This document shows positions 15,689 to 23,996 of a stretch of 24,912 nt of DNA, piece after piece. The notes beneath the pieces were generated by a model that worked only from the letters and a program-made list of their open reading frames with translations, made no database searches and was not told where the DNA came from. The DNA is from an uncultured Pseudomonas sp. (GTDB lineage Bacteria > Pseudomonadota > Gammaproteobacteria > Pseudomonadales > Pseudomonadaceae), in contig NZ_CAMPHN010000057.1 of assembly GCF_946885885.1 (NCBI RefSeq), forward strand, positions 1 to 24,912. Reading direction: 5' to 3'. The position numbers and the translations under genes were made by a program. Positions within the stretch are counted from its first letter, which is position 1, and the number at the start of each line of letters is the position of its first letter.

Positions 15689-15874
15689 CCTTTCCTTAGG
15701 CTATGTACCCGTTAGGTGTTGCATGCAATGGGTAGGTTGGCGCTGAGCGCAGCGAAGCCCAACAGGCATCGGCATGTCTCGTTGGGCTTCGTCGCGGCGC
15801 TCCTCAACGGAGCGCCGCCCGATCCAAGGGCTTATCGCCGTGCAACACGCCATTGGGACATAGCCTTTCCTTAG
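15689..15874. mobile_element. MITE-like palindromic element with flanking direct repeat
   Basis: Direct repeats CCTTTCCTTAG at 15689-15699 and 15864-15874 enclose about 165 bp. The inner ends are inverted: GGCTATGT...GTGTTGCA from 15699 pairs with TGCAACAC...ACATAGCC ending at 15865 (20 of 27 positions). A second, inner inverted repeat is formed by 15736-15763 and 15781-15808, sharing GAAGCCCAAC/GTTGGGCTTC. A further hairpin GGCGCTC/GAGCGCC lies at 15796-15816. It encodes no protein. This is the structure expected of a non-autonomous transposed element with a 10-11 bp target duplication. Confidence 0.75.
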
Positions 15875-16956
15875 AGGTTTTTGCCAAGGAACGCGGCAAT
15901 CGCCTCAAACGGAATTTTATCCATACGGTCGTACAGGTCGACGTGGCTGGTCTCTTCGAGGATCAGCAGCTCCTTTGGCTCTGCCGCGGCTTTGTAGATA
16001 TCTTCGCTGAAATAGCGGGAATGGGCGTTTTCACCGGCAATCAGCAGGATCGGACGCGGCGAGACTTCATCGACGTAGGTCAGCAGCGGGAAATTCATGA
16101 ACGACAGCGGGTTCGTGGCCGTCCAGGCGCCGCTCGAGTTCGGGGCATTCTTGTGGTAGCCGCGCGGGGTCCGGTAATAATCGAAAAACTCCTCGATGAT
16201 CGGATTGCTCTCGCCTTCCAGCGTCTCGGGCAGAATCCGCGGGCCGGCGGCCGGGGAGCCCCGTTCGGCATCCACCCAACGCTGCCGGCTCATCTGCTCC
16301 AGCATCTGCGTGCGCTGCTCTCCGCTCAGGCTATCGTTCAAACCCTTGGCCATGGTGCGCGACATGTCATACATGCTGGTGGTGACAACGGCCTTGATGC
16401 GTTTGTCCACCGCCGCAGCGTTCAGCCCCATGCCGCCGAAACCACAGATGCCGATGATGCCGATACGGTTGCGGTCGACAGATGACTGCAGCCCCAGAAA
16501 GTCCACGGCGGCACTGAAGTCTTCGGTGTTGATGTCCGGCGAGGCCAGGTTGCGGGGCTCGCCGCCACTCTCCCCGGTATAGGACGGATCGAACGCAAGC
16601 GTGACGTAACCGCGCTCCGCCATGGTTTGCGCATAGAGCCCCGACGACTGCTCTTTCACGGAGCCAAACGGACCACCGACGGCGAGCGCCGCCAGTTGCT
16701 GGCTACCAGGGTTCTTGGGCAGATACAGATCGGCAGCCAGGGTAATGCCGTAACGGTTCTTGAAAGTCACCTTCCGGTGGTCGACCTTGGCGCTTTGGCG
16801 GAAGGTTTTATCCCACTCTTGCGTCAGGTGCATGGCGTTACCCTCGATGGAGGCTGGATTGGTCTGTGCCAGAGCGAACTGAGCACTCGCCAGCATTGCC
16901 GCGCAGGCAACGATGGCGCCCTGGAAAAACGACTTACGGGAATATAGGTTGCCCAT
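15871..16956 (-). CDS. Secreted alpha/beta hydrolase (dienelactone-hydrolase-like, cysteine nucleophile)
   Basis: This 361-residue protein has a signal peptide (GAIVACAAMLASAQFALA, cleavage near residue 30). The hydrolase core shows the nucleophile elbow GICGFGG with Cys171 in place of the usual serine, as in dienelactone hydrolases and many YcjY-like proteins. A probable acid follows at PRPILLIAGENAHS, and the catalytic histidine is in ETSHVDLYD near the end. The start at 16956 has a strong GGAGGT site; upstream in-frame residues look non-coding. Its TAA stop lies inside the right-hand direct repeat of the MITE. It is divergent from the AraC regulator at 17215, which may control it. The substrate is unknown. 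Confidence 0.85.
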   Translation of the reverse strand: MGNLYSRKSFFQGAIVACAAMLASAQFALAQTNPASIEGNAMHLTQEWDKTFRQSAKVDHRKVTFKNRYGITLAADLYLPKNPGSQQLAALAVGGPFGSVKEQSSGLYAQTMAERGYVTLAFDPSYTGESGGEPRNLASPDINTEDFSAAVDFLGLQSSVDRNRIGIIGICGFGGMGLNAAAVDKRIKAVVTTSMYDMSRTMAKGLNDSLSGEQRTQMLEQMSRQRWVDAERGSPAAGPRILPETLEGESNPIIEEFFDYYRTPRGYHKNAPNSSGAWTATNPLSFMNFPLLTYVDEVSPRPILLIAGENAHSRYFSEDIYKAAAEPKELLILEETSHVDLYDRMDKIPFEAIAAFLGKNL

Positions 16957-17214
16957 TGGGACACCTCCGGTGGGTTGGATGCAGAAATCGCCGCGTGAAC
17001 TCCAGGCATCCCCGAGGGGCATGACAGCCGGATCGACAGCCTGTCGCCTGGGACTCCTCGCGTAGTTACAGGCTGCATGATGGTTTTGCGGGCTCGCTCA
17101 TCGGTACACGAATCCTCCAGATTCATTGCCTGATTCTCCGGCGCTACGGATTTTTCATGCTTGTCGGCGCCAGGCTCGGATAGGCTTCCGGCAAACACAT
17201 AGCGGGAGACTGAG

Positions 17215-18165
17215 GTGGCAGTTCACATACGGCGCGAGCGAGAGGAGTCGGAGCGGCTAAGCGCCGTGCAGGAGCCCATGATCGAGACTATCGGGCGATG
17301 GACCACGGGCGGAACGGACTGCGCCACCTCAATTGCCAGTCTTGGCTTGTTCCGGCGCGAGGCGCCTGCGCCACCCTGCATGTGCCTGATAGAGCCCAGC
17401 GTGGTTCTGGTCGTCCAGGGCGAGAAGCAAATGCTCGTGGGAGGAGAAGCGTACCCTTACGATGGCGGCCGCTTCCTGATCACCTCGCTGGACCTTCCGG
17501 CCAATTCGCAAGTGGTTAGCGCCAGCCGGGAGAGACCTTGCCTGGGGCTCACGTTCAAGCTCGACCTGCGCACCATCGCGGAATTGATCGCCCAAGGCGG
17601 GCTCCCTCTGCCCGCCGAGCGTTCGGGCGACAGAGGTATCGGTATCGGCGCCATGACGCCGGCACTGCTCGATCCGTTCAAGCGGCTGCTCGATTTGCTG
17701 GACGAGCCCAGCGCGATTCCCTTGCTCGCGCCGCTCATCGAGCGGGAGATCCACTATCGCCTGCTGATGAGCGATCAGGCCGCGCGTCTCTGGCAAATCA
17801 CCTCGGTCGGCAGTCAGGGGCATCGTGTCGCCAGAGCCATCGACTGGCTGAAAGTGAATTACGCGGCGACCCTGCGGATCGATGAACTTGCGGCCCATGT
17901 GCGGATGAGCGTGTCGAGCCTGCATCACCACTTCCGTCAGCTCACCGCCATGAGTCCCTTGCAGTACCAAAAATGGCTGCGGCTGAATGAGGCGCGACGC
18001 CTGATGCTGAATGAAGATCTGGACGCCGCAACCGCCGCGTTCCGGGTCGGCTACGAGAGCCCTTCGCATTTCAGCCGCGAATACGCGCGCCTGTTCGGTG
18101 CGCCCCCCAAGCGCGACATAGATGACTTGCGGCGCAGGGCCGAATGCCGGGAGAGCCCTGAGTAG
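17215..18165 (+). CDS. AraC-family regulator with AraC_N cupin-like domain (YqhC-like)
   Basis: The product is up to 316 residues. The N-terminal half (PSVVLVVQGEKQMLVGGEAYPYDGG, then LPANSQV) matches the AraC_N sensor domain of the YqhC type. The C-terminal half holds two helix-turn-helix units: RIDELAAHVRMSVSSLHHHFRQLTAMSPLQYQKWLRL and AATAAFRVGYESPSHFSREYARLFG. The start is uncertain: the GTG at 17215 has GGGAG upstream, while the ATG at 17278 has GGAG close by and begins nearer to the conserved region. It is divergent from the hydrolase gene over 258 bases. YqhC-type proteins regulate aldehyde-response oxidoreductases; applying that here is inference. Confidence 0.87.
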   Translation: MAVHIRREREESERLSAVQEPMIETIGRWTTGGTDCATSIASLGLFRREAPAPPCMCLIEPSVVLVVQGEKQMLVGGEAYPYDGGRFLITSLDLPANSQVVSASRERPCLGLTFKLDLRTIAELIAQGGLPLPAERSGDRGIGIGAMTPALLDPFKRLLDLLDEPSAIPLLAPLIEREIHYRLLMSDQAARLWQITSVGSQGHRVARAIDWLKVNYAATLRIDELAAHVRMSVSSLHHHFRQLTAMSPLQYQKWLRLNEARRLMLNEDLDAATAAFRVGYESPSHFSREYARLFGAPPKRDIDDLRRRAECRESPE

Positions 18166-18183
18166 AGCGCATTCGCGCACCGC

Positions 18184-18366
18184 CTACGCCTCGAAGCGCC
18201 CCGTGGCGTTACGGTCGCGCTCGTATCGCCTCGCGAGCGAAAACGGCGGCAACCAGGACTCGCGACGGACGATCCAGCTTTCGTGGGTCGGCATCGGTTG
18301 GTCAAGGGCATCCAGGGCTCCCAGGTGCACTTCGATTTCGTTCGCGCTGCGGGCGATTTCGGTTGA
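18184..18366 (-). pseudogene. C-terminal remnant of a GFA-domain (CENP-V/GFA) protein
   Basis: On minus, from about 18366 to the TAG at 18184, the frame reads EIEVHLGALDALDQPMPTHE, then SWIVRRESWLPPF and ARRYERDRN. That looks like the conserved C-terminal third of glutathione-dependent-formaldehyde-activating (GFA) family proteins. No start codon or zinc-binding cysteine motif is present upstream, and a stop occurs in frame at 18421-18423. About 60 residues survive of a family usually 120-170 long. The rest of 18166-18566 shows no other gene. Confidence 0.55.
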
Positions 18367-18566
18367 CTGCTGTCGGCCAATAGCAGCCGCTCCTGGCCAG
18401 AGACAGCAGCTTGAAAGAGTCTACGAACCTATGGTCGATTCAGGCTACGATGCTGAGCACTTGCGCCAGTACTGCGACAGTTAATCGGGCGCAGCCTGTG
18501 ATTCCGCTGCGGCCCCTGAAGTGCAAACCCAAGCCTGGGCCAAGCTGCCCCGGAGCAATTAAATGC

Positions 18567-19217
18567 TTATCCACCCGCATGGTCGCTGCGACCGTGCGCA
18601 GCGATGAACATGGAGACGGCCGACCGGCAATAGGATTCGATTTCGTTTTCGTCCTCTGCTCTCGCCTGATCGAAGCGGGCGATCATCAGTAGATCGGACC
18701 CTTTGAAGAGCGCGGCAAACAAGCGGGCGGCTTGGAGGGGATCGGGCACGTTGAGAAGCGCCTTCGCGTGAAGTTGGCGCAACAGGGCCTCGATGTCGGC
18801 GATGACATGGGCGGCGCCGGCTTCGTAGTGGCGCTTGCTCAGGGCGTTTTGACTCGTTTTATCGGCCATGACCATGGCTTCGATACTGCTGACGTCTGGT
18901 CTCAACAGCGTGCGCAGCAGTGATGTTCCCACCGCCATAAGTTGGTCCTCGACCGAACCTTCGGCACCTTCAAGCAGGGCCTGTGGTGCAAACGACTGCT
19001 GGCAGCCGGCCGCGATGGCTGCGCTGAACAGCGCCTCCTTGTTCTCGAAGCGCCTATAGATGCTGAGCTTGGATATCTTCGCCCGCTGGGCGACCTTGTC
19101 CAACGTCGTCGCTTGAAAACCCAATTCCACAAAAAGTTCGCTCGCGGCGTCGAGTATCGTTTGGGCAAGCGCCTCGTTGGTGGGCCGGCCGCGCCGGCCC
19201 TGTATGGTTTCGGTCAT
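18567..19217 (-). CDS. TetR-family regulator divergent from the flavoprotein operon
   Basis: This 216-residue TetR protein begins MTETIQGRRGRPTNEAL, a typical basic start. Its helix-turn-helix is at about residues 39-60 (TLDKVAQRAKISKLSIYRRFENK). The C-terminal part resembles the TetR_C AefR-like domain (AARLFAALFKGSDLLMI). It is divergent from the CxxC flavoprotein gene at 19329, and the A/T-rich palindrome at 19236-19252 lies 19 bases before its start. It probably represses itself and the flavoprotein-methyltransferase pair. Confidence 0.9.
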   Translation of the reverse strand: MTETIQGRRGRPTNEALAQTILDAASELFVELGFQATTLDKVAQRAKISKLSIYRRFENKEALFSAAIAAGCQQSFAPQALLEGAEGSVEDQLMAVGTSLLRTLLRPDVSSIEAMVMADKTSQNALSKRHYEAGAAHVIADIEALLRQLHAKALLNVPDPLQAARLFAALFKGSDLLMIARFDQARAEDENEIESYCRSAVSMFIAAHGRSDHAGG

Positions 19218-19233
19218 GATATTGGTACTTTAC

Positions 19234-19278
19234 AGTATCTTAATTTAAGATATACGATACCATTAAGTATCTTAATTT
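19234..19278. promoter_or_regulatory. TetR operator region with palindrome and 13-bp direct repeat
   Basis: TATCTTAATTTAAGATA (19236-19252) is a perfect palindrome around one central base. AGTATCTTAATTT occurs twice, at 19234-19246 and 19266-19278, and GATAC-N6-GTATC links them (19256-19271). The stretch is far more A/T-rich than its surroundings. It lies between the divergent TetR and flavoprotein starts, so it should hold both promoters. A TTTACA-N16-TATACG pair on plus is a possible promoter for the flavoprotein. Confidence 0.7.
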
Positions 19279-19328
19279 TGCAATCCAAAGGCTAGGTTAC
19301 AGCCTGCCCTCCAGCGGAGCCCATCACC

Positions 19329-20222
19329 ATGAATGACGTCATCATCATCGGCGGAAGTTTTGCCGGTCTCGCTGCCGCTTTGCAGCTCGGCCGTGCCCGC
19401 CGCAAGGTCATCGTTCTCGATACCAGCCGGCCGCGTAACCGCTTTGCCGGCCATTCGCATGGTCTGCTCGGTCACGATCACACGCCGCCGCTGGACATCC
19501 TGGCCGCGGCGCGGCAGCAGTTGGCGCGCTATCCAACGCTCAGGCTGGTCAATGCCCGGGCGGAGAAAATTTCTGGCGTAATCGACGATTTCTGCGTTGT
19601 CACTGACGATCACGAAAGCCTAAGGGCCCGCCGCGTGATCCTGAGCTATGGCGTCGTCGACCAGATGCCTGATGTTCCAGGCTTTGCCGAGAATTGGGGC
19701 ACGTCCATCGTCCCCTGCCCCTATTGCGACGGCTTTGAAGCCGCCGGCCAGCATTGGGGCCTCGTGTGGTCCGGCCCGCAATCGCACAACCAGGTCAGGC
19801 TGTTCCTCGATTGGACCGACAGGTTGACTGTCTTTGCCGATGGTCACGACATTGCGCCTGATATACAGGCCGATCTGGCGCACCGCAACATACCTGTCGT
19901 CGACGGGCGGATCGTCGAGATCGCCCATCACCAGGGGCATATCGCTACCGTCAATCTTGACACTGGCTCCACTGTCGCGGTCGACATCCTGTTTGCTCAT
20001 CCGCGTAACAAGCCGTCCGCAAACCTGCATGAATCGCTGGGCCTTGCCACGATGGATACGCCCACCGGCGTCGTGCTCAAAGTCGACGAGCGCCGCCAAA
20101 CCAGCACGCTCGGCATCTACGCCGCCGGCGATCTCACCACGCCCATATTGCCCTCGGTCACCCAGGCATCATCGCAGGGCGCGATGGCGGGTATTTTCGC
20201 CCAACAGTCGATGCTGGCTTGA
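19329..20222 (+). CDS. Thioredoxin-reductase-like FAD protein with CPYC redox motif
   Basis: This 297-residue flavoprotein has an N-terminal FAD Rossmann motif (IIGGSFAGLAAAL, residues 6-18) and the redox pair C130/C133 in CPYCDGFE. The C-terminal FAD motif TLGIYAAGDLTTP is also present. The second nucleotide-binding segment reads WGLVWSGPQSHNQVRLF and lacks the GxGxxA/G pattern that binds NADPH in true thioredoxin reductases. That, with the length, points to the wider family that includes GliT/HlmI-type dithiol oxidases as well as uncharacterised reductases. It is divergent from the TetR gene and followed after 21 bases by a methyltransferase gene. The substrate is unknown. Confidence 0.85.
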   Translation: MNDVIIIGGSFAGLAAALQLGRARRKVIVLDTSRPRNRFAGHSHGLLGHDHTPPLDILAAARQQLARYPTLRLVNARAEKISGVIDDFCVVTDDHESLRARRVILSYGVVDQMPDVPGFAENWGTSIVPCPYCDGFEAAGQHWGLVWSGPQSHNQVRLFLDWTDRLTVFADGHDIAPDIQADLAHRNIPVVDGRIVEIAHHQGHIATVNLDTGSTVAVDILFAHPRNKPSANLHESLGLATMDTPTGVVLKVDERRQTSTLGIYAAGDLTTPILPSVTQASSQGAMAGIFAQQSMLA

Positions 20223-20243
20223 GCACATAGAGAGGAGATGAAC

Positions 20244-20717
20244 ATGGCCGTCGAACCGGACAGCGCGGGGGTGCGCTTCCCTCCGCCCTTCATCTATCTG
20301 GGAGCGCTGCTGTTGGGCCTGGCGGCAGAGCGGTTCGTCGCCCTGCGCTCTTTCGGCATCGACCGGTGGTTGCTAGTCGCGACGGGCGCGCTGCTGTTCG
20401 CTGCCGGCGCGGCGATGATGCTTGCGGCGGCGGGGCTGTTCCGGCGTCTGGGCACCCAAGTTCCGCCGTCGCGACCAACGACCCTCATCGCAACGACCGG
20501 CCCTTATCGGTGGACCCGCAATCCCATGTACCTCGGCATGGCGCTTGTCTATGCAGGCATTGCGGTCGGCTTCGACGGAGCGATCGCCTTGGCTTTGCTT
20601 CCGTTGGTGCTGATCGTGATCCAGAGGCAAGTGATCGCTCGCGAGGAGCGCTATCTCGAAGCGAAGTTCGGCGACGACTACCGCCGCTACAAGGCCGAGG
20701 TTCGCCGCTGGCTCTGA
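20244..20717 (+). CDS. Isoprenylcysteine carboxyl methyltransferase (ICMT)-type membrane protein
   Basis: This 157-residue inner-membrane protein has about four hydrophobic segments. It carries the ICMT/phospholipid-methyltransferase signature TGPYRWTRNPMYLGM, then REERYLEAKFGDDYRRYKAEVRRWL at the C-terminus. This family uses S-adenosylmethionine; the bacterial substrates are mostly unknown. The ATG at 20244 is chosen over 20238 because the GAGGAG site (20232-20237) would touch the earlier codon. It follows the flavoprotein closely and is probably in the same operon. Confidence 0.87.
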   Translation: MAVEPDSAGVRFPPPFIYLGALLLGLAAERFVALRSFGIDRWLLVATGALLFAAGAAMMLAAAGLFRRLGTQVPPSRPTTLIATTGPYRWTRNPMYLGMALVYAGIAVGFDGAIALALLPLVLIVIQRQVIAREERYLEAKFGDDYRRYKAEVRRWL

Positions 20718-21230
20718 CTATTCCGCAGCTGCCGCCGCGGGATCTTCTGATAACCAACACCGACTTTCTTGCCGCGGCTACTGAATGGGCCCTGATTTCG
20801 TAGATAACCAAGGGCAGCTTTTGGCCGATTGCTGCCCGTCTCGCCCGTCAGCACCGGCTCGCCTGTCACCGGCTGCGGCAGGCCGGGTCCCCCCAGAGCC
20901 AAGGCTATGTAGCCATTGCGTGTCGCATGGATCATCTGAGGAAGCGTGACACTTCTTGCAGGAGCCGCAATGGGTAAGGTAGGCCGCGCACCCGAACGCT
21001 GCGCGGGCTGTACGGCCCCTCCCTGCAATCACCGCCGCATGACCGGCCAGGGTGGCCCTTTGAGCAGAGCCCTGTGCGGGATTGCGAGCCAAAAAGAACG
21101 GAACAAAAAAAACCCAAAAGGGACATACGCTGTTGTTCGTCCTGAATTCCCCGTTATCAACCGTTCTTCCCCGGGCGGGTCCAGCGAGTGGTGCAGGCCC
21201 ATCGCCAGCGGCAAAGGAGTATCAAAGCCC
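20718..21230. other. 513-base intergenic stretch without a recognised gene
   Basis: Short frames exist on both strands. Minus-strand frames include the cysteine-rich THCGSCKKCHAS (about 20935-20970), but none has a ribosome site or recognisable family. An A-rich patch lies at about 21091-21120. It may hold the peptidase promoter or a decayed gene; I see no repeats or clear terminator. Confidence 0.4.
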
Positions 21231-22790
21231 ATGAACCGGAGACGTCTCTTATTAGGTGGCGCCACTGCGATCCTGGCCGCCGCGGCGTTCCAGCGCCTGC
21301 GAAGGAAAGCACTCGAACCTTTGCCAGCCACCCCGATAGACCTGGCACAGCTCCCCACACGCGACGAACTCTGGCGCTGGATAGAGCGTCTCAACAGTTT
21401 CGGGCCGCGCCTGACCGGTAGCGAGGCCCATGCCCGGTCCATCGATTATCTGGAGTCGGAGTTCCAGGCCCTCGGCCTGCAGGTTCATCGGGATGCTCAA
21501 CATATCCGGCGCTGGACCGCCCGCGGCTCGTCCTTGACGCTGTCGGACGGCAGCCCGGTTGCCGTGGCGGCCGAGTACCCCTACTCCGGCATGACCACGC
21601 CCCAGGGGGTGACGGGGGCATTGTTCTGGTTCGACGGCAACCCCGGGGATTTCAGCCAGGCCCGCGGCAAGATCGCCATAGTGCCAGTCGAACGCATCGA
21701 CCTCTCGCGCCTGAAGGCCATCGCCATGTTCCAGCGTAAATCCAGCCTGCCCGACGAGGGCGCCGATTTCCAGTCGGGCGAGGCGACACCGCTGCTGGGG
21801 CCGCTGCTCGCCGCGTTTCTGCCACAAGCGCGTCAGGCCGGCGTGCTGGGGGTGATCTGCATTTTCGAGGGGCTCTCGGACGCACAAGCCCAGGACCAGG
21901 TGCTGCCCTTCACCACCCCCTATGCGGACTGCCCGGCGCTATGGGTTACGGCCGGCACCGGCCAGCGGCTCAAAGACGCGGCCCAACAGGGCCTGTCCGC
22001 CACTCTGGTGCTCGATGCAGCTTTGGAGGACGCCCGGACCGACACGCTCTACGCCGTGCTGCCCGGCAACAATGCCGGTGAAACCCTGATCGTCAACACC
22101 CATACCGACGGGCCGAACGCCTGTGAAGAAAACGGCGCCGCCGGGCTGCTCGCCTTGGCCCGGCACCAGGCACGGCGAGCCGAGCGCAACCGCACTCAGG
22201 TCTTCGTCATGGCGACGGGGCATTTCCAGATACCCCAGGTAACGGACGAAGGCCAGGCGACCACGGCCTGGCTGGCGCGCCATCCCGAATTCTGGGACGG
22301 CCAAAACGGCCACGCCAAAGCGGTGGCCAGCCTCACTCTGGAGCATCTCGGCTGCAACGAATGGAAGGACGACAGGGCCGCAGGCGGGCCCTCGCCCACC
22401 GGGCGCCTCGAGCGGGAGCTGATCTACACCACCAACCCACTCATGGAGCAGATCTATCTGCAGGCCGTGGCGGACCGTACCAAGCTCAGAAGCCTGACGC
22501 TGTCGCCCCGCACCAAGAAGGTGTTCTTCGGCGAGGGGCAGCCGCTGTTTCTGGCCGGCATTCCGGGCATCTCGCTGATCCCCGTTCCCGATTACCTGTG
22601 TCAGGTGTTGCCCGGAGGCGGCATCGAGCGCCTGGACCCGGACTTCGCCCACCAGCAGGTCGCCTCCTTCTCCCGTGCCCTGCATCAATTGGATGCCCTC
22701 GCCACAGCCGACATAGGCACGGTGACCCCGACCTGGAGCGAGCCCCGAGCGTTGCTGAAAGCATGGGCCACTGGACGGCTGGGCAGCTAG
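21231..22790 (+). CDS. Exported M28-like zinc peptidase
   Basis: This 519-residue protein has a twin-arginine-like signal (NRRRLLLGGATAILAAAAF), suggesting Tat export. The N-terminal part has the aminopeptidase pattern LPTRDELWRWIERLNSFGPRLTGS, followed by an inserted PA-like domain (about 110-270). The metal-binding core includes H291 and D293 in NTHTDGPNACEENGAAG, then MATGHFQ and LEHLGCNEW. These fit the M28 family, though the usual GAxDN form is altered. The start at 21231 is taken because the signal begins there; GGAG lies about 11 bases upstream. It converges on the AraC gene after 23 bases. Hydrolytic activity is likely but not certain. Confidence 0.8.
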   Translation: MNRRRLLLGGATAILAAAAFQRLRRKALEPLPATPIDLAQLPTRDELWRWIERLNSFGPRLTGSEAHARSIDYLESEFQALGLQVHRDAQHIRRWTARGSSLTLSDGSPVAVAAEYPYSGMTTPQGVTGALFWFDGNPGDFSQARGKIAIVPVERIDLSRLKAIAMFQRKSSLPDEGADFQSGEATPLLGPLLAAFLPQARQAGVLGVICIFEGLSDAQAQDQVLPFTTPYADCPALWVTAGTGQRLKDAAQQGLSATLVLDAALEDARTDTLYAVLPGNNAGETLIVNTHTDGPNACEENGAAGLLALARHQARRAERNRTQVFVMATGHFQIPQVTDEGQATTAWLARHPEFWDGQNGHAKAVASLTLEHLGCNEWKDDRAAGGPSPTGRLERELIYTTNPLMEQIYLQAVADRTKLRSLTLSPRTKKVFFGEGQPLFLAGIPGISLIPVPDYLCQVLPGGGIERLDPDFAHQQVASFSRALHQLDALATADIGTVTPTWSEPRALLKAWATGRLGS

Positions 22791-22813
22791 CGAGCGGCCA
22801 ACGCGTCAATAGC

Positions 22814-23848
22814 TCACGGCGCCGCCTCCAGCGCCTTGCGCATCGCGCCGAATCGCTTGCGGTACTGCGCGGGCGTCATGCCGACATTGCGCCGGAACAG
22901 GCGGCTGAAAAATCCGGCGTCCTCATAGCCCACTTCATTGGCGATCGCCTCGATCGGCTGATTGCCGGACTCCAGCATCTGCTTCGCTTCTTCCAGGCGC
23001 ATGGTATGCACGTACTCCAGCGGCGGCATGCCGGTGGCCTGCTGAAAGCGGCGCTTGAACGAGCGCTCGGCCAGCCCGCTCAACTGGCTCATCGCGGCGA
23101 CCGGAGACGGTTGCGCGTAATGCTCGGCGATCCAGCTCTGGCAGCGCGCGATGACGGCGTCATCCACTTGCCGCGAACGCGCGAGCCGCGCGAACGGCTG
23201 CTGACCGATGTCGTGCCAGTCGATCAGATTGAGCCGGGCGACCTGCATCGCGGCGTCGACGTCGATCAGGCGCGCGATCAGGTACAGCGCAAGGTCGAGC
23301 CATGAAGTGCCGCCGCCGGCCATGATCAGGCGTTGCCCCTCGCCGGACGCGACGAGGGCGCGTTGACCGCGCACCTTGATTTGCGGATAGCGCCGCGCCA
23401 TCACGTCGCAGTACGCCCAGTGCGTGGTTGCCTCGTGACCGTCGAGCAGGCCGGCCTCCGCCAGCAGCATGGCCCCCGAACAGGCGGTCGCAAGCATCGC
23501 ACCGCCCTCGTAGCAGCGCCGCAGCCATGCCATCTCTTCGATGAACCGACCGTCCAGCGGCTCGCCGGGCGGCACCAACAGTTCCGGCACGCAAACCACG
23601 TCGGCGTCCAGGCATTCGTCCAGGCTGGCCTGCGGCACGATCCTGACACCGTTGCCGCAAATGAACGCGCCCTTGTGCAACGACGCCACTTGCGGGCGGA
23701 TCAGCGCCGCGCCGGGCGAGCCATCCACGATGAGCCCCCAGTCGCGCCCCGCCGACATGAACATGTCGTACATGCCGTAGATCACCGAGGCGGAGGTTTC
23801 CGGCAAGGCAAGAATGGCCACCCGGGCCGGTGAATGTGTAGCGCGCAT
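22814..23848 (-). CDS. GlxA-type AraC regulator with DJ-1/PfpI domain
   Basis: This 344-residue regulator has an N-terminal class I glutamine-amidotransferase-like (DJ-1/PfpI) domain. The nucleophile-elbow position reads ATACSGAMLLAEAGLLDGHEATTHW at about residues 119-143. Two AraC helix-turn-helix units follow at the C-terminus (PVAAMSQLSGLAERSFKRRFQQATG and PIEAIANEVGYEDAGFFSRLFRRNVG). Such proteins activate nearby catabolic or transport genes in response to small ligands. It is divergent from the homocysteine S-methyltransferase gene over 148 bases and may control it. Confidence 0.92.
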   Translation of the reverse strand: MRATHSPARVAILALPETSASVIYGMYDMFMSAGRDWGLIVDGSPGAALIRPQVASLHKGAFICGNGVRIVPQASLDECLDADVVCVPELLVPPGEPLDGRFIEEMAWLRRCYEGGAMLATACSGAMLLAEAGLLDGHEATTHWAYCDVMARRYPQIKVRGQRALVASGEGQRLIMAGGGTSWLDLALYLIARLIDVDAAMQVARLNLIDWHDIGQQPFARLARSRQVDDAVIARCQSWIAEHYAQPSPVAAMSQLSGLAERSFKRRFQQATGMPPLEYVHTMRLEEAKQMLESGNQPIEAIANEVGYEDAGFFSRLFRRNVGMTPAQYRKRFGAMRKALEAAP

Positions 23849-23996
23849 GGCCGATTCGTCCGATTCGTTGCAGATATGACTTTAGTCCTTGAAGCCTGCT
23901 GGACGTACCTTGGAGTCGAAAACCCGATCGTTGTGCGACCCGTCACGCATCGATCGGACCGGCACCTTCACTTTTCATCGCCCCAGGGACAATACC

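Noticed and set aside
18567..18575. TTATCCACC resembling a DnaA box
   Set aside because: It has one mismatch, contains the TetR stop codon and has no companion sites.
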